This document shows, piece by piece, positions 21,001 to 32,130 of a stretch of 64,000 nt of DNA (its first letter is position 1; each line of letters opens with the position of its first letter). The position numbers and the translations under genes are program-made. The DNA comes from Micrasema longulum. Lineage: Eukaryota; Arthropoda; Insecta; Trichoptera; Brachycentridae. The stretch covers positions 412,090 through 476,089 of the forward strand of contig JAGVSM010003417.1 in the NCBI GenBank assembly GCA_022494885.1, in the 5' to 3' direction. The notes under the pieces are model-generated. The model saw nothing but the letters and a program-made list of their open reading frames with translations, was not told the origin of the DNA and did no database searches.

Positions 21001-21770
21001 TTTTATTTATTTATTTATTTGTTCATATTTTTTTGCTAACAAACTATAGTTAATAATAAAAATAATGTGACCTCACTGGGGTTTCCCGTGCCGAGGACAC
21101 TCAACAATATACTTTTAAAAAATTAAATTTGAGAATAAACAAAGAAGACTAACTTTAAAAAATGAAGATATTTAACAAATATTCAGACAGTTTTAAAAAC
21201 AAGGTATTTATGTACATCTATATTATTTATATTACAAAACACACAATGAAAATAAAAAAAACCTAACATAAGCTAAACAGTCGTGGAGCAGTTGATTCAG
21301 TATTGGTATGGGCGAATGAGACAATCCATTTTACTTCTACCTAGCTCCACTATCCATTATTTAATAGCCTTTTTAAACATTTTCTCATTACTAATTGCTT
21401 TAATAGATAGTGGAAGTAGGTTATAGATTTTAATTGAATAATACTCAAAATCCCTTTGTCCGAAAATGGTATTAGTTTGTATTTGTTTAAGTTGTCTATG
21501 TGTTTAGAATCTAGTGATTATATTATTTGTATGTGATGTATTGTGGGGGTTATGTCTTTCATTTGAGTAAGAGTAGTTTTCGAATCTATAAGTGAGTACT
21601 GTTTTAGCGTATAATTGTTTTGGTGTCATAAGTTGTGATTTATGGAATATTTCTTCAGTAGATGTCTGTATCGGGACTCTGAGTATTATTTTAATAATGA
21701 CACAAATGGTCACAATTTAAAACTGTCACTCGCACCACCCCAACCGATTATACCATACTCCAAAATTGAT
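21001..21770 (-). pseudogene. LINE (G-like) C-terminus and 3' UTR inserted in mariner
   Basis: Reading down from ~21765: IWYNRLGWCE (degraded), a frame 21713-21504 with MTPKQLYAKTVLTYRFENYS, then KIYNLLPLSIKAISNEKMFK (21440-21375). The 3' UTR has TGTCCTCGGCACGGGAAACC, GGTCACATTATTTTTATTAT and ends with ACTATAGTTTGTTAGCAAAA then AATAAATAAATAAA at 21001. The same terminal sequence forms the SINE1 tail. Confidence 0.65.
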
Positions 21771-22640
21771 TGGCACAATGCAAAATAAATCTTTAAAAGT
21801 TCCTACATTCATTATATTTCGAATTGTTTTGAATATATACGTTAATCTCTTAAGTTTATTAGTAACATTTTCGATCTGCTGTATGAATGAATGTACTAAG
21901 TGCCAAACGACTGCTTCCCTAATCGAAAACTTTACCGCACGCCTCTGGTATGTACTATATGTAAGAAGGGTTTTTATATATTTTTATTTTCTTATTCTTT
22001 TAACTTCATTTAAATTTTTTGCTACTTTTGTGTAAAATGTATGTCTGTTCTTTATATATAAATATATTTAAAACACGTAAAAGCCTACACGGCGTTTAAA
22101 TAAATAAGCTAATATACATGCTCAGTAAATAAAATTATTATTTTTATTTTTTAATGATTACTGGAGCGGTTAACGTAAAAAATATTTTTTTTGACTTACA
22201 CCCCTCGTTTCCGAGTTCATACAGAAAGACAAAATAAGGCTAGAGCATTTGATTTGAAACGCTAGGACGAGATTTCTAGTACAGTTCGATGGACTTCAAG
22301 TATGTAATTAGCCAGAAACTGTGAGTGTAATTCCTCCGAGCTCAAATTCCACATTGACTTAATAGGGGGCTTTATTTCCATCTATATTTCTGAAAGAAAC
22401 AGAATGTGGATTTGTAAATTAATTTGTATTCAACGTGATAGAAAAAAAAAGATTGTCATAGTAGTGTTTATATTTTTTTTGAAATTAACACATTTTTTCA
22501 TAAATTACTTTTGCGAGACGATGCTGTATGGCATCGCTTTGGTCTTATAGTGACACCTTGAGGAGCGCTGATCTAATGTCGCGCCACCCGATAGCGGGAA
22601 AGTGCACCGGGGAGAAAGGGGAATACATGTAAAATGTAAA
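21771..22640. other. Unassigned sequence
   Basis: An 89-codon hydrophobic frame at 21766-22035 is AT-driven and has no family motif. 22500-22640 is locally GC-richer. No gene supported. Confidence 0.35.
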
Positions 22641-22649
22641 GCACGAAAT

Positions 22650-23215
22650 CCGTTTTTTTGTGGCTATGGCCGGAAATTTGCGTCCAAATAGCAAAAAATA
22701 CACGCACAAACAGATTGACATATAAAATCAACTGTATAGCAATGAATTGTAATGTTTGCTATGTGCACATGGGAAAACAAAGTAAATGTACATCTGTAAA
22801 ACAACTTTATGTAAAAGCTGTGTTACTGTACGCACACAAACATTATTCTCTACCTTCCATAACTCATTTCACAAATACAAGAGTTACTAGATACTCCACC
22901 TTAATGCTGCAAAAACAATTGAAAATTATACAACCTTCGGTAAAAGAGGATTGGTCTATTTCTCGTTTAAATTGTACAATCTACTTCCATTGTCCATAAC
23001 GACAATTAGTAAGTACTCACAATATTTTATTTTATTTGGGAAATCAACAGTTCTACATACATATTTATGTAAACAAACAGATATAGTGTATAAACTCAGA
23101 ACTAATAACCCATTTCTACAAAGTATACAAAGTTATTAAAGAAAATATATTACATATCAAATAAATACATATAAGTTTGTACATATAATAATATTATTTT
23201 CATGTACTCGTAAAT
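22650..23215 (+). pseudogene. LINE-G C-terminus and 3' end
   Basis: 22658-22999 and the overlapping frame to 23139 include SVKQLYVKAVLLYAHKHYSL and, after a frameshift, KLYNLLPLSITTISKYSQYF then SIQSY. This is the same order as 21713-21375 on the other strand. The 3' end (GAAAATATATTACATATCAA, TATTATTTTCATGTACTCG) is shared with 18905-19113 and partly with 44570-44700. Confidence 0.65.
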
Positions 23216-24585
23216 ATTTTTCAATAATCAAAGAATTTTTTAATTACTGTAAATTTACTGTAAGTTACTGTAAAATGGGCGGGATTAGGACAAGCATGCT
23301 TGAAGAGAGGATAAGGAAGGGAAGGAAAATGTACATATTTATTATAATATAAAATTGCTATTAAGAAATGGATAGTAAAGGTGGGTTGCGCACGGATCGA
23401 TGAGTGGATCAAGCCAAATAGGTAAAAAAAAAGTGTCCTGATTATGAAATTGTGTCTACAAGTATACATGAATTTGTTATGTTTTTATGATTATTTTAGT
23501 TAATATTGCTTAGTATATTTACTATGAAAATTGGGTTAGTTAGATTAATTACGTTTTTATTTTCTTATTATGTTACTTTTGTTAAATAACGAATTTTTAG
23601 GTATGTTTCACTAGTACTAACTACAAACGTTTATTTAACTTTTTTTTACTTTAATTAAAATTTTTAAACAACTCCCATAAATGTTTTTTTTTTCTTCTTT
23701 TTTTTGTACTTTCATTAGTAACCTTACATATAAATATTATATAATATGGGATCTTCACTGGTCCATTAGAGTTAAATCTAACTGTGTAAAATATAAAACT
23801 ATGTAACCGTACTGTATGTTTCCTAAATAAAAGAAAATAAAAACACTTATTGTAAAATAAAAATAATACAAAAATTGTAAAAGTATAAATAAATAAATTA
23901 AAGGATTCGTCAAATTAAAAAAATAATTGAATACATTATTAACATTATTTAAACATATGTATTTATTGGTACTGATAAAACCCAAATGAATGATTTTGAT
24001 AATATGATATATAAATTAAATTAAGATTTGACGTCCTTACTTTGTGATTTTCCATGCTAAACAATATAACTAAATATTTTCTGCGTGTAAAATCACTAAA
24101 TATATTTGATCTGCCGACCGGTTTCAGAACGTGAATGTTCCGTCGACAAGGCTTAAAATAAACTAACACTAAATATTTTTAATTTCTAAATGATTTTTCA
24201 CTTCCTGTTATGAAATTTAACACTGATTTATTTCAGAATTTCCAAATCATCCTATCAGAACTCACAAATCATCTCATATCCAAAAAACACGATAGTAATT
24301 AAATTAATGTGTTGAAATTTTACTTATTAATAAAAATGATCTTTGTTTAGAAAGATTAAAAATAAGTAAAGCCACTAACCAAAAACTCCCCGTAACAAAT
24401 AATTAATTAAATTTAACTTTCCTCTTTCAAAAATATTCCCGCTAAGATTCATACTATCCTATAGTCTCTCCTTCTTTCATTCTTCTGTTTCTTTCATACA
24501 ATATTTGATTTATTTGACAGATTTCAGTCTGCATTACTTTACAAGCTGTTTAACCCATTATGTGTTTTTTGTTTAACTTTCTGTA
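23216..24585. other. Long AT-rich stretch without recognised feature
   Basis: Minus-strand frames of 68-82 codons here are hydrophobic or low complexity, as expected from T-rich DNA. No repeat family assigned. Confidence 0.4.
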
Positions 24586-24589
24586 CAAA

Positions 24590-25441
24590 ATGTTAATTGT
24601 ACATTAGCGGGCTCATTGCCAAATGGCAACTTCTTCCAACCAACTTAAAAAATAAAAGTTTTATTTTATTAATTCAAGTAACACAAAATATTCAACAGAA
24701 AAAAAAGCTAAATATATATAAAAGTAGAAATAACTTTTTTTTGTACATAGCTTTTGTATAAAAAATAACCTAAAATCAATACTTTTACTTAATTGAAAAA
24801 AAAGAAAACAGACGAAAGAGAAAAGGAGGAGAGATTAAGGAAGAGAAAGAAGATGTTACTTAAGACATGATTTAAACAGAGATACTGTAGTAACATATTT
24901 GATGGTGGATGGGAGATGATTCCAAATTAGAGTAGTATGGACACTATATGGGAAAAAGAAGAATGAAGAATTGTGAATGGGTATTAAGAGAGTGCTTCGA
25001 GAATTAGAACGAAGAGGTAAACCATGAACTGACAGGCGTAGAAATTTTTCACGGAGGTATAAAGGAGCGTTAGGACTATGAAGTACATTGAACAGAAGTG
25101 AGGGAGTGATAGTCTCTCCGATGTCTAATTTTAAGCCATTTCAGTTGCCTACGATAAACAGAAATGTGGTCACATTTCCTAAGACCAAAAATGTACCTTA
25201 TGCATGTATTCTGAAGTCGTTCAAGTTTATCGAGTTGCTCACAGCTTAAATCAGTCATAGAAACATCAGCGTAATCTAGAATGGGTAGTAGTAATACTTG
25301 TACGAGAGTGCATTTAGTATTAATGGGTGAGAACTTTTGCAACTTTCTAAGTTAATGTAGACTGAAAAATATTTTGCTGCTTAATTCATAAGTATGAGCT
25401 CGCCAGCAGAGATGTTCATCCATTAGTACTCCTAGATTTTT
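24590..25441 (-). pseudogene. LINE-C C-terminal fragment with 3' UTR
   Basis: From 25441 downward: LGVLMDEHLCWRAH, KLQKFSPINTKCTLVQVLLL, PILDYADVSMTDLSCEQLDK, LERLQNTCIRYIFGLRKCDH and YRRQLKWLKIRHRR, followed by a broken VSSWFTSS region. The end GTTGCCATTTGGCAATGAGC near 24620 matches the plus-strand copy ending at 43090. It is related to LINE-A but a separate lineage. No catalytic core. Confidence 0.8.
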
Positions 25442-25499
25442 TTATAGATTTCCTGTATTGGAAATTGGTACCGTTGACATTAAAAGGATTATGATGGTG

Positions 25500-25585
25500 A
25501 TGAAATTAGTGTGAAATTGTCGGGAATCGAACCAGAAACCCGTTATTCTCAAAGCAAGAGTCTTAGCTTTTACACGATGGAGAAC
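25500..25585 (-). mobile_element. tRNA-like SINE head, isolated
   Basis: The minus strand has ATCGTGTAAAAGCTAAGACT, CTTTGAGAATAACGG and CTGGTTCGATTCCCGAC, a tRNA-like arrangement with a B box. No body could be matched. Confidence 0.45.
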
Positions 25586-25689
25586 GCAAAAAAATCGTAA
25601 AAAAAATACAAAATTAATTGCGCAGCCGGTAAAACGCCACCTCTGTACCAGACAATGAGGGCCTGAATAATGAAAACGTTCGTCTTGCA

Positions 25690-25885
25690 ATCACCCATGT
25701 GCATTGGGGTAGCTCGCCCCCTCCTTCCACGCCCCCAGACGGAAAAGCCTCCGCACTAAGTATAGATCTCTGACGTCACGAGCAGGTCCGAGCCAGATAA
25801 TCTATTATTAAGCCACAGAGACGGACGAGGCATTAGGGCACTGGCCAGGAGAACAGGGTCGTAGGTGCGGGAGAATAGCGATGAT
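25690..25885. other. GC-rich patch, unassigned
   Basis: Contains several CpGs and GGGGTAGCTCGCCCCCTCC. It contrasts with the AT-rich surroundings. No exon-like frame with splice sites was found. Confidence 0.3.
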
Positions 25886-26255
25886 GGTAGAAATTAAAAA
25901 CATTTAGCTAACAATTAACCCTTGTCGGTCCTTCGTCGAATTTCATTCGACTTCGATTTTTTCCATATATCGTGCTTTGAAAAATTGTAAAAACTAATTT
26001 TTTCTTAAAAAAAAAAAAAAAACTAGATTTGTTTTTGAAATGTACAAAGTAATGGCCTTATTATCTATATTTTATAATTTTCCAAAGTATGACTTAAATA
26101 ATATAAACATAAAAAAAACACATATCAAGAGCAACAAAAAACAAAACAACTTAAGAACCTTTACAATTAAATATGAACACAACAATGCATAAGCTAAAAA
26201 CCCGTTCTTACACAAACAAAATAAACATATAAAAACGCTTTCTAGAATGGAGGGA
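25886..26255. other. AT-rich, nothing recognised
   Basis: Poly-A rich sequence without motif. Confidence 0.4.
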
Positions 26256-26257
26256 GT

Positions 26258-26425
26258 GGTAAATCTAGAACTAAGGGAGATAAGGTCGTTAACACCACAT
26301 GCTACGCAGACGATGCAGCCATAGTGTCAGTGATAATTAGAACATATTTATCTCAGTTAGTAAAACATCTAGTATGTATGTGCAACTATTTAGTAACATT
26401 TAATGCGTATTTACATTTTTAATCA
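26258..26425 (+). pseudogene. RTE-like reverse transcriptase fragment with intact YADD
   Basis: The plus strand reads LRGDKVV-like then NTTCYADDAAIVSVIIRTYL and SQLVKHLVCMCNYLVTFNAY. YADD is encoded at 26303-26314. This is the palm-domain segment around the catalytic Asp pair, followed by the usual helical stretch. Both ends are lost. Confidence 0.6.
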
Positions 26426-26654
26426 AGTAATACTTGGACACAACTTTTTAGTCTCATGGATGGCCGCAGGAAGTTGAGTTTTGCAATAAGCTGGCCAAAA
26501 AACGTGTGCTTTTTGCACTTCTTAAATAAATAAATGATCATTCCTAAGAACATGTCAAAATTACTACTGTTTTTGTAAACCTATAATCAAATTGCGTATC
26601 TTATCGAAGACTATGATTAGTTAAATAGGCGCGTGGGTTTACACGCTCTCTGTT

Positions 26655-27110
26655 ATCAATATGTGTCGCTTTTGGATGATTCCATGTCTGTTGGATTCGT
26701 TCTGACGTTTCGGCTACCACTGCAGGAACCATCTTCAGGGAAACTGTGTGTTTTGTAGAAAAAAATATGTGTTTATTTACTAGTCATTAATTTGTACCGT
26801 GTCGCCGTCGGTAGAAGAAACGTTCCGTGTCATTTTTGTAGTGTGTAGTGCCGGAAACCACGTTGAATTTAATTTCAGCGCGTCATCTTTGTTTATGTTA
26901 TTTGGGTATTCGTTTATTTCAATTGCCTCTATTATTATTCGTGCACTGTAATTTCCATATATATGGAAAACATTTGGTTCGAAGGCGAAAAGATGTCCCG
27001 TGTCTGTAAAGTGTTCAGCTATTGCAGATTTTTCAGGTGTTTATCAATCCTTTTCTGTGCTGTGCGCCCTGTTCACATCCTTGGCGGTTCAGTTTATAAA
27101 CTGCTTCGTT
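26655..27110 (-). pseudogene. Penelope-like element, GIY-YIG region and 3' end
   Basis: Minus strand: AVYKLNRQGCEQGAQHRKGL, EKSAIAEHFTDTGHLFAFEP, NYSARIIIEAIEINEYPNNI and KDDALKLNSTWFPALHTT. The pattern Y.L.C..C, SAIAEH...TGH, E.I.......N...D is that of the GIY-YIG-type endonuclease at the C-terminus of Penelope-like reverse transcriptases. The 3' UTR has GAAGATGGTTCCTGCAGTGG then AGCCGAAACGTCAGAACGAA, shared with 28035 and 40925. At least one internal stop. Confidence 0.7.
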
Positions 27111-27114
27111 TTTT

Positions 27115-27735
27115 TAAATAAATTTTATTTATTGATTGGGGATATCAACAGTAATACATGTAACAAAATATAACAAATAAAATATACAGAGAATAAAACC
27201 AATGACAAAAATCTACAGAAATACATTAAATACACGTACAATACATACTAGTGTGTTTGTATGAGTGTAAGTGAGTGAGAGGGTGGGTGAGTGGGTGTTA
27301 TATTGAAATGAGGGTAGACATGTGTGTAAATATTATTGCACAAGAGTCGAAAATATAAATATATGTAAAATTTTAAAAATTAGAGATAAAATGTTAAAAT
27401 AAAATAAAATAAAGATAAAATAAGATTTTATTATTAAAACTAAGTATAAGACAAAAAAATATGTTTTAAGACGCGCATTTTAAATGGTTTTTTTTACATT
27501 GAAATGGATCAATAAAGGGAATGTTCAAATTATATTGACGAGCAAAACGTATGAGTGGAGAGTTCTGGGCATAGTTCGTACGAACTGCTGGCACATGAAA
27601 TAGAGAGCTCGACGTGTGACGGGCGCGGTAGCCGGGGACATTTGATGATAACTCCGACAAAAGAGCCGGACTATCAAGGCGTCCACTAAGTATGTCATGA
27701 AGCACCTCCATGTCTAATAGTAGACGGCGATCTTC
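27115..27735 (-). pseudogene. LINE-B C-terminal fragment
   Basis: From 27735 down: EDRRLLLDMEVLHDILSGRL, DSPALLSELSSNVPGYRARH, FHVPAVRTNYAQNSPLIRFA and IPFIDPFQCKK, ending at 27466. The 3' UTR includes GTGAGTGAGAGGGTGGG-like repeats (27240-27310) and ends near 27115 next to the Penelope-like remnant. Confidence 0.75.
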
Positions 27736-27744
27736 TTAAGTAAG

Positions 27745-27925
27745 CAAGTGGTACTTTTTGCAGGAAGACATATAATTGAGATGGGTATTCTTGCATCTCC
27801 AGTTTTCAAGGGGTTCTTGTCTTTCGGGTTTAACAAGTGGTTCTTTATTTTTCCCACAGTCCCAAATGTAGTTAAAATACTTTGTTCCTCGAGAAATTTA
27901 AAGGGTCTTGTCAGTAACATAGTTC
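27745..27925 (-). pseudogene. Penelope-like fragment, linker before GIY-YIG
   Basis: The minus strand reads LTRPFKFLEEQSILTTFGTV then GKIKNHLLNPKDKNPLKTGD and ARIPISIICLP. This resembles the stretch joining the reverse transcriptase to the GIY-YIG domain in Penelope-like proteins. It lies head-on against the next fragment. Confidence 0.45.
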
Positions 27926-28125
27926 CCGGCACTACACACTTTAAAATTACACGGAATGTGCCTACTGCCGACTGCGACACGGTACAAATTTCTAATAAAG
28001 AAACACATATTTTTTCCTACAAAACACGCAGTTCACACTGAAGATGGCTCCTTTAAAGGTAGCCAAAACATCGGAACGAATCCAATGTATACGAGATAAC
28101 CCAAAAAAGATACATATCGACAGTT
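27926..28125 (+). repeat. Penelope-like 3' end, plus strand
   Basis: TTCCCGGCACTACACACTTT, CTACTGCCGACTGCGACAC, GAAGATGGCTCC and TCGGAACGAATCCAA parallel 40808-40985 in the same orientation. Confidence 0.7.
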
Positions 28126-28740
28126 ATCAGTATTTCCTATTTACTGCAAAATGCGATCATAGGTGCTAACTCGGTTGCCGCCAGTATGAATGTAGGCGTA
28201 ACTGACTTTGACAGGTAAACACTTCTGAATAATAACAAGGGGCTCAACAGTATTTTTCGAAGAACTTACAAAGCATTTTTCGCGTAAAGGAATAATAATT
28301 ATAATAAGAAAGTTGAAAAATTAACCCTTATTCACGCAAGAAAGAAATTTTACGTAAATCGCACCATACCCGTGCTGTAGATAAATCTAACAATGACGTT
28401 ACGATAGAAATAAAATCCTTTAAAAAAAAAATCCTGATAATCATCCGGATATTTTGCATTCCGGGTGACAGGAGTTCTGATAAACACACTACCGTATTTT
28501 TAGTTGCTCATTAAGATTACATTATTTTATTAAAACAAAAAAAACGAAATATTTTTTCGAAGTAAAATTACGCATTTTTCCCTTTGTAATGCATTAAAAA
28601 AACACCATCATCAAAAGTGATCTTAATTTAAAACAAAATGTTATTTCATTCCCAAAGACGCGATGGTAAAATCGTTTTATTTGTATTTTATTATTTGAGA
28701 TCTTTCAATAATACAACGAAGAAGTTCAGTAGTTTGAAAA
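28126..28740. other. Unassigned sequence before the minisatellite
   Basis: No motif recognised. Confidence 0.35.
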
Positions 28741-29090
28741 AATACATATTTGCTAATAGACTATCAAACTAAGCCAAATAATAAACAATTTGTTAATAGA
28801 TTATCAAACTAAGCCAAAAAATAAACTATTTGTTAATAGACTATCAAACTAAGCCATAAAATAAACTATTTGTTAATAGACTATCAAACTAAGCCAAAAA
28901 ATAAACTATTTGTTAAGAGACTATCAAACTAAGACAAATAATAATTTATTTGTTAATAGACTATCAAACTAAGCCAAAAAATAAATTATTTGTTAATAGA
29001 CTATCAAACTAAGCCAAAAATTAAACTATTTGTTAATAGACTATCAAACTAAGCCAAAAAAATATATGTGTTAACCAACTATCAAATTAA
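28741..29090 (+). repeat. 40-bp minisatellite, about eight units
   Basis: CTATCAAACTAAGCCAAAAA plus ATAAACTATTTGTTAATAGA forms a 40-bp unit. Repeats of the CTATCAAACT block start at 28761, 28801, 28841, 28881, 28921, 28961, 29001 and 29041, without indels. The first and last units are the most diverged. The array ends a few bases before a MITE-M terminus. Confidence 0.95.
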
Positions 29091-29091
29091 C

Positions 29092-29365
29092 AATGTTTTG
29101 AGTATGTCCAAATGCTTGCAGACTGTCTGGATTTTCGAATTTGTTGCAACAGAGAGGGAAAACATTTATGAGAAGGGAATATGGAAGTCTAGGCATTTAC
29201 AGGGCTTATGACCTGTCATTGGCTGGTTCAAGTGGCCACTTTACACACTGTGTAACATTCACCATTCTGCCCATCTTTGAACATCCACCTTTCCTCAACT
29301 CTTCCATCTGTTGACTTTTGTGAAGTAAAAGATCTGAAACCTTTATCATATGGGTGAGACTAATT
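29092..29365 (+). mobile_element. MITE-M copy abutting the minisatellite
   Basis: Starts with CAATGTTTTGAGTATGTCCA, then AAATGCTTGCAGACTG, with the family core TCTAGGCATTTACAGGGCTT, CACTGTGTAACATTCACCAT, TGTTGACTTTTGTGAAGTAA and CCTTTATCATATGGGTGAGA. The right terminus is missing. Confidence 0.85.
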
Positions 29366-29374
29366 CAAATTATT

Positions 29375-29800
29375 AATAAGTAATTGAAGTAAAAAGCAAA
29401 TGGTAAATAACTTGTAAAGAATTTAAACAAAAATTATATTTATATAATTTTATGATTTAAACAAGATACATTAATTTCAGAAAAAGAAAATAATAAATAA
29501 TAATACACATCGAGAACAGAGAAAAAATTGTATGAAAAAGAAAGTTTCATTACGACATTAATAATTAGCTTTAAACAGTGCATTTAAGAACGTTTTAAAA
29601 TGGATAATTGTCGTATTAAAAATGTCTATATCACAAGTAAATTTGTTGGCTAAGGAATGTAAACGCGGAATCGGAGAGTGTCGTGCATAGTTAGTACCTA
29701 CGTATGTACTCGTAGTTGCAAACAACTCCGTACTTCTAATATTGGTTTTAATAATCAAGGGTTTACCTGAAGACACAAAATACAAGCTTATTGTGCATAA
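29375..29800 (-). pseudogene. LINE-B C-terminal fragment
   Basis: The frame 29785-29558 reads SGKPLIIKTNIRSTELFATT, GTNYARHSPIPRLHSLANKF and IDIFNTTIIHFKTFLNALFK. It has the CR1/jockey-like C-terminal order RTNYARHSPIPRLH.LAN.....DIF....FK. Confidence 0.75.
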
Positions 29801-30160
29801 ATGATGAATCTATAGCAGAAGACCCTAGCCCATACTTCTTAAATGCTTGTCATTAACTATGTATGAGTGTTCTTATGGCAACATGGCACATCTCTCCCAA
29901 GAAGATTAAATGATAAAGTTCCATACTGAGCCGGGCTGAGCCGTGTGTTCGCCGAATCCGGCGCTTATCGCGCTGCAAGCGGAAAGCCAAACATTCGCCA
30001 GAAGTAAGAAGTTAAAATAATATCGCATCATGCCAGGCACCCGCAACCGAGCAGCGGCGTGCCAAAACAAACATCTTACGAAAATACGTTTTTCATTTTT
30101 GACTTAAAATTTAAGAAATAAGTTTGCAATATTTTTTTCGTTTATGTTGTTAATTTGACT
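29801..30160. other. Unassigned, locally GC-rich
   Basis: 29930-30060 contains GAATCCGGCGCTTATCGCGC and other CpG-rich pieces. No gene seen. Confidence 0.3.
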
Positions 30161-30164
30161 GTTG

Positions 30165-30640
30165 CTGAAACATGGGACGCGAAACTGACTTGAGAGGACG
30201 CAGAGGAGTTAGCAGCCGATAACAATACATGGAGGCTCTTCATAGACACTATACCCAGCGTTAAGCTGCGCCCTTCCGAGACAAGATTTGGCCTACTACG
30301 TGATAGTATGCGAGGCGTGACTCTCAATCAATGGCAGAATAGATATAGAATAGAATAGATGGGACATGGCACATACGAGGAGATAGACGTGGTCTTATTT
30401 TACTTTTCATCAGACACAGGGTGTGTAGTAAGTTCTTGGCGTATGACCGTCATACCGCACAAACGATTTCGGGACATAGGGAGTTTAGAGACAAGCTTTG
30501 TAAGCTTGGATTTGACCCCTGTCAAGAGCTGTGCTTGCGGAGACGACCATTAATCGGTCGAACACATCCTGCGGCACTGTGCTATTGGATGATGCCAGAG
30601 ATGAGATGCTGAATGGTCTGACAGGTCTAATGCGACCAGC
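30165..30640 (+). pseudogene. LINE C-terminal remnants, one with CCHC-like motif
   Basis: 30170-30250 reads AETWDAKLT, stop, EDAEELAADNNTWRLFIDTI, like the WEDAEELA.DR..WR end of RTE-type LINEs and like 31290-31395. 30420-30600 reads, in two frames, RHTAQTISGHREFRDKLCKL and SCACGDDH, stop, SVEHILRHCAI. The C.CG...VEHIL..C pattern is the C-terminal zinc-knuckle-like motif of I/R1-type elements. Frameshifted and incomplete. Confidence 0.5.
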
Positions 30641-31040
30641 GTGAAATGTGGATCTGATGGCCAACAATACGAATTTTGCACTCTTCCGTCAGTTTGTCCA
30701 GATTTGGGTATCGCGTTAGGGGCTCCTCAGATGCGCGGACGCCTAGGTGGGTAAAATGTGGTGGGACAGGCAACTGTTCCTGTGGAATGCTCATTCAGTT
30801 GGGACTGTGCTTCCTTCCGAGCGGAACGCACACAATCTTTTGTTTTGTCCTTCCCTTACGGGGGTGGTGTTTGAATCCTTTGCCTCTGATCACTCAGGGA
30901 GTCCTTCTTTATTCGAGGCCGTTCTTTCATTGTCAATATCCGTATTTTTATTTATGTTAGTTGTATTACTGTAGATTTAAGAAATTGTTTTTGTATATTT
31001 GGATACGTTTATTTGTGTAAATATATATTTTTAAATAAAA
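30641..31040. other. Unassigned
   Basis: Two overlapping plus-strand frames at 30676-30974 show no recognised motif. They may belong to the 3' region of the preceding LINE remnant. Confidence 0.3.
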
Positions 31041-31097
31041 AAAGCAGAGGCATTGAGGGGATCCTGAGGGGTGGGTATGACGTGTTGGCATCTGTCC

Positions 31098-31222
31098 ATA
31101 GCCTGGCTAGCGTCTGGAAAGCGAGAAATTACATTTTGACAAATCTCTCCCCTCCAAACCCAGGTCTATAAAGAGCCTGGCTACTGTCTGGAAGGCGAGA
31201 GTTTACATTTTGCTAAATTTCC
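31098..31222 (+). repeat. Local direct repeat, two ~55-bp units
   Basis: AGCCTGGCTAGCGTCTGGAA, AGCGAGAAATTACATTTTG at 31098 is repeated with changes at 31166 (AGCCTGGCTACTGTCTGGAA, GGCGAGAGTTTACATTTTG). Confidence 0.7.
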
Positions 31223-31264
31223 CCCACCAACAGATCAAGGTAAGTTAGAGGGGCTTTCAATGCT

Positions 31265-31420
31265 GATTGTCTGTTAGCAGCTTGTGTCAGAACTACGGGA
31301 CACAAACCTGATTTGGGAGAATGCACAGGAGCTGGCAGCCGACGATCCTTGAAGGATCTTTGTAGACACCATATGCTCCGACTAGGGAGCGGACATGAAC
31401 TAATGAATGACGAAAATTTG
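31265..31420 (+). pseudogene. RTE-like LINE C-terminal remnant
   Basis: Reads NLIWENAQELAADDP, stop, RIFVDTICSD, parallel to EDAEELAADNNTWRLFIDTI at 30200. Very short. Confidence 0.4.
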
Positions 31421-31815
31421 ACGTGTTTTCGAATGTCACTGTAGTTTTTGTATAAACAAGATAGAGTTTAGCCTTTTGTAATTCTCTATGTCAGACCAAG
31501 GAACCACATCAACGCTGAAATGTGGTACGCCAATGCTCAAGATAAACATCAGAATGATGGAACTCATTTGTTTATCTTAATCAGACGTGATAAAATACGG
31601 TCATGTGTGAGTAAGTCTGTGTGTTTGTCATAAAAAGCCCCAGTCACAACATAAGGAAATGAATAATATTGCTGATATTTTAATGAAAAAGCTTTCTAAA
31701 TAACGCTTTGAGCCTTATACGGAAATCAGGTTAAGGTAAAACCAAAAACGCATTGTAGAGGATGATTGAATAGAAATAATATAAAAGACAAATAAATAAA
31801 GTAAACTAAACTACT
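31421..31815. other. No recognisable feature
   Basis: Non-coding, unassigned. Confidence 0.35.
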
Positions 31816-31819
31816 AACT

Positions 31820-32130
31820 AGATTAAAAACTGAGGGCTCCCTGTTTGTTCCCCGAATTACAAATTACTTCGGAGAGCGAACATTAAATTGCGTTGTTCCA
31901 AGATTGTTCAATGATCTCTCACAAACCACCATTAACATGAAAGATCTTTAAATGAAAAAAAAGAACTGAAGAAATATCTTCTAGATACTTTGTAGTGCCT
32001 GTTTATAAATAAATATGTAAAATATAAATAAAATAAGTCTAATATAAACCTGTGATAAAAAAATGTGTCCCACCAAAAAGTCTGAAGACTTAGTGGGTAA
32101 CAAATTCTTATATGTATTTTTTAATTTAAA
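31820..32130 (+). pseudogene. LINE C-terminal fragment and 3' UTR
   Basis: The plus strand reads RLKTEGSLFVPRITNYFGER, TLNCVVPRLFNDLSQTTIN and, after a stop, MKKKELKKYLLDTL-like residues. This is the R....PRLFN.LP............KK.LK..L end of LINE polyproteins. 3' UTR with poly-A-rich tail to ~32130. Confidence 0.6.

Noticed and set aside
28741..29090. Regular repeats resembling a CRISPR array
   Set aside because: The units are contiguous 40-bp tandem copies with no unique spacers, in a eukaryotic context.
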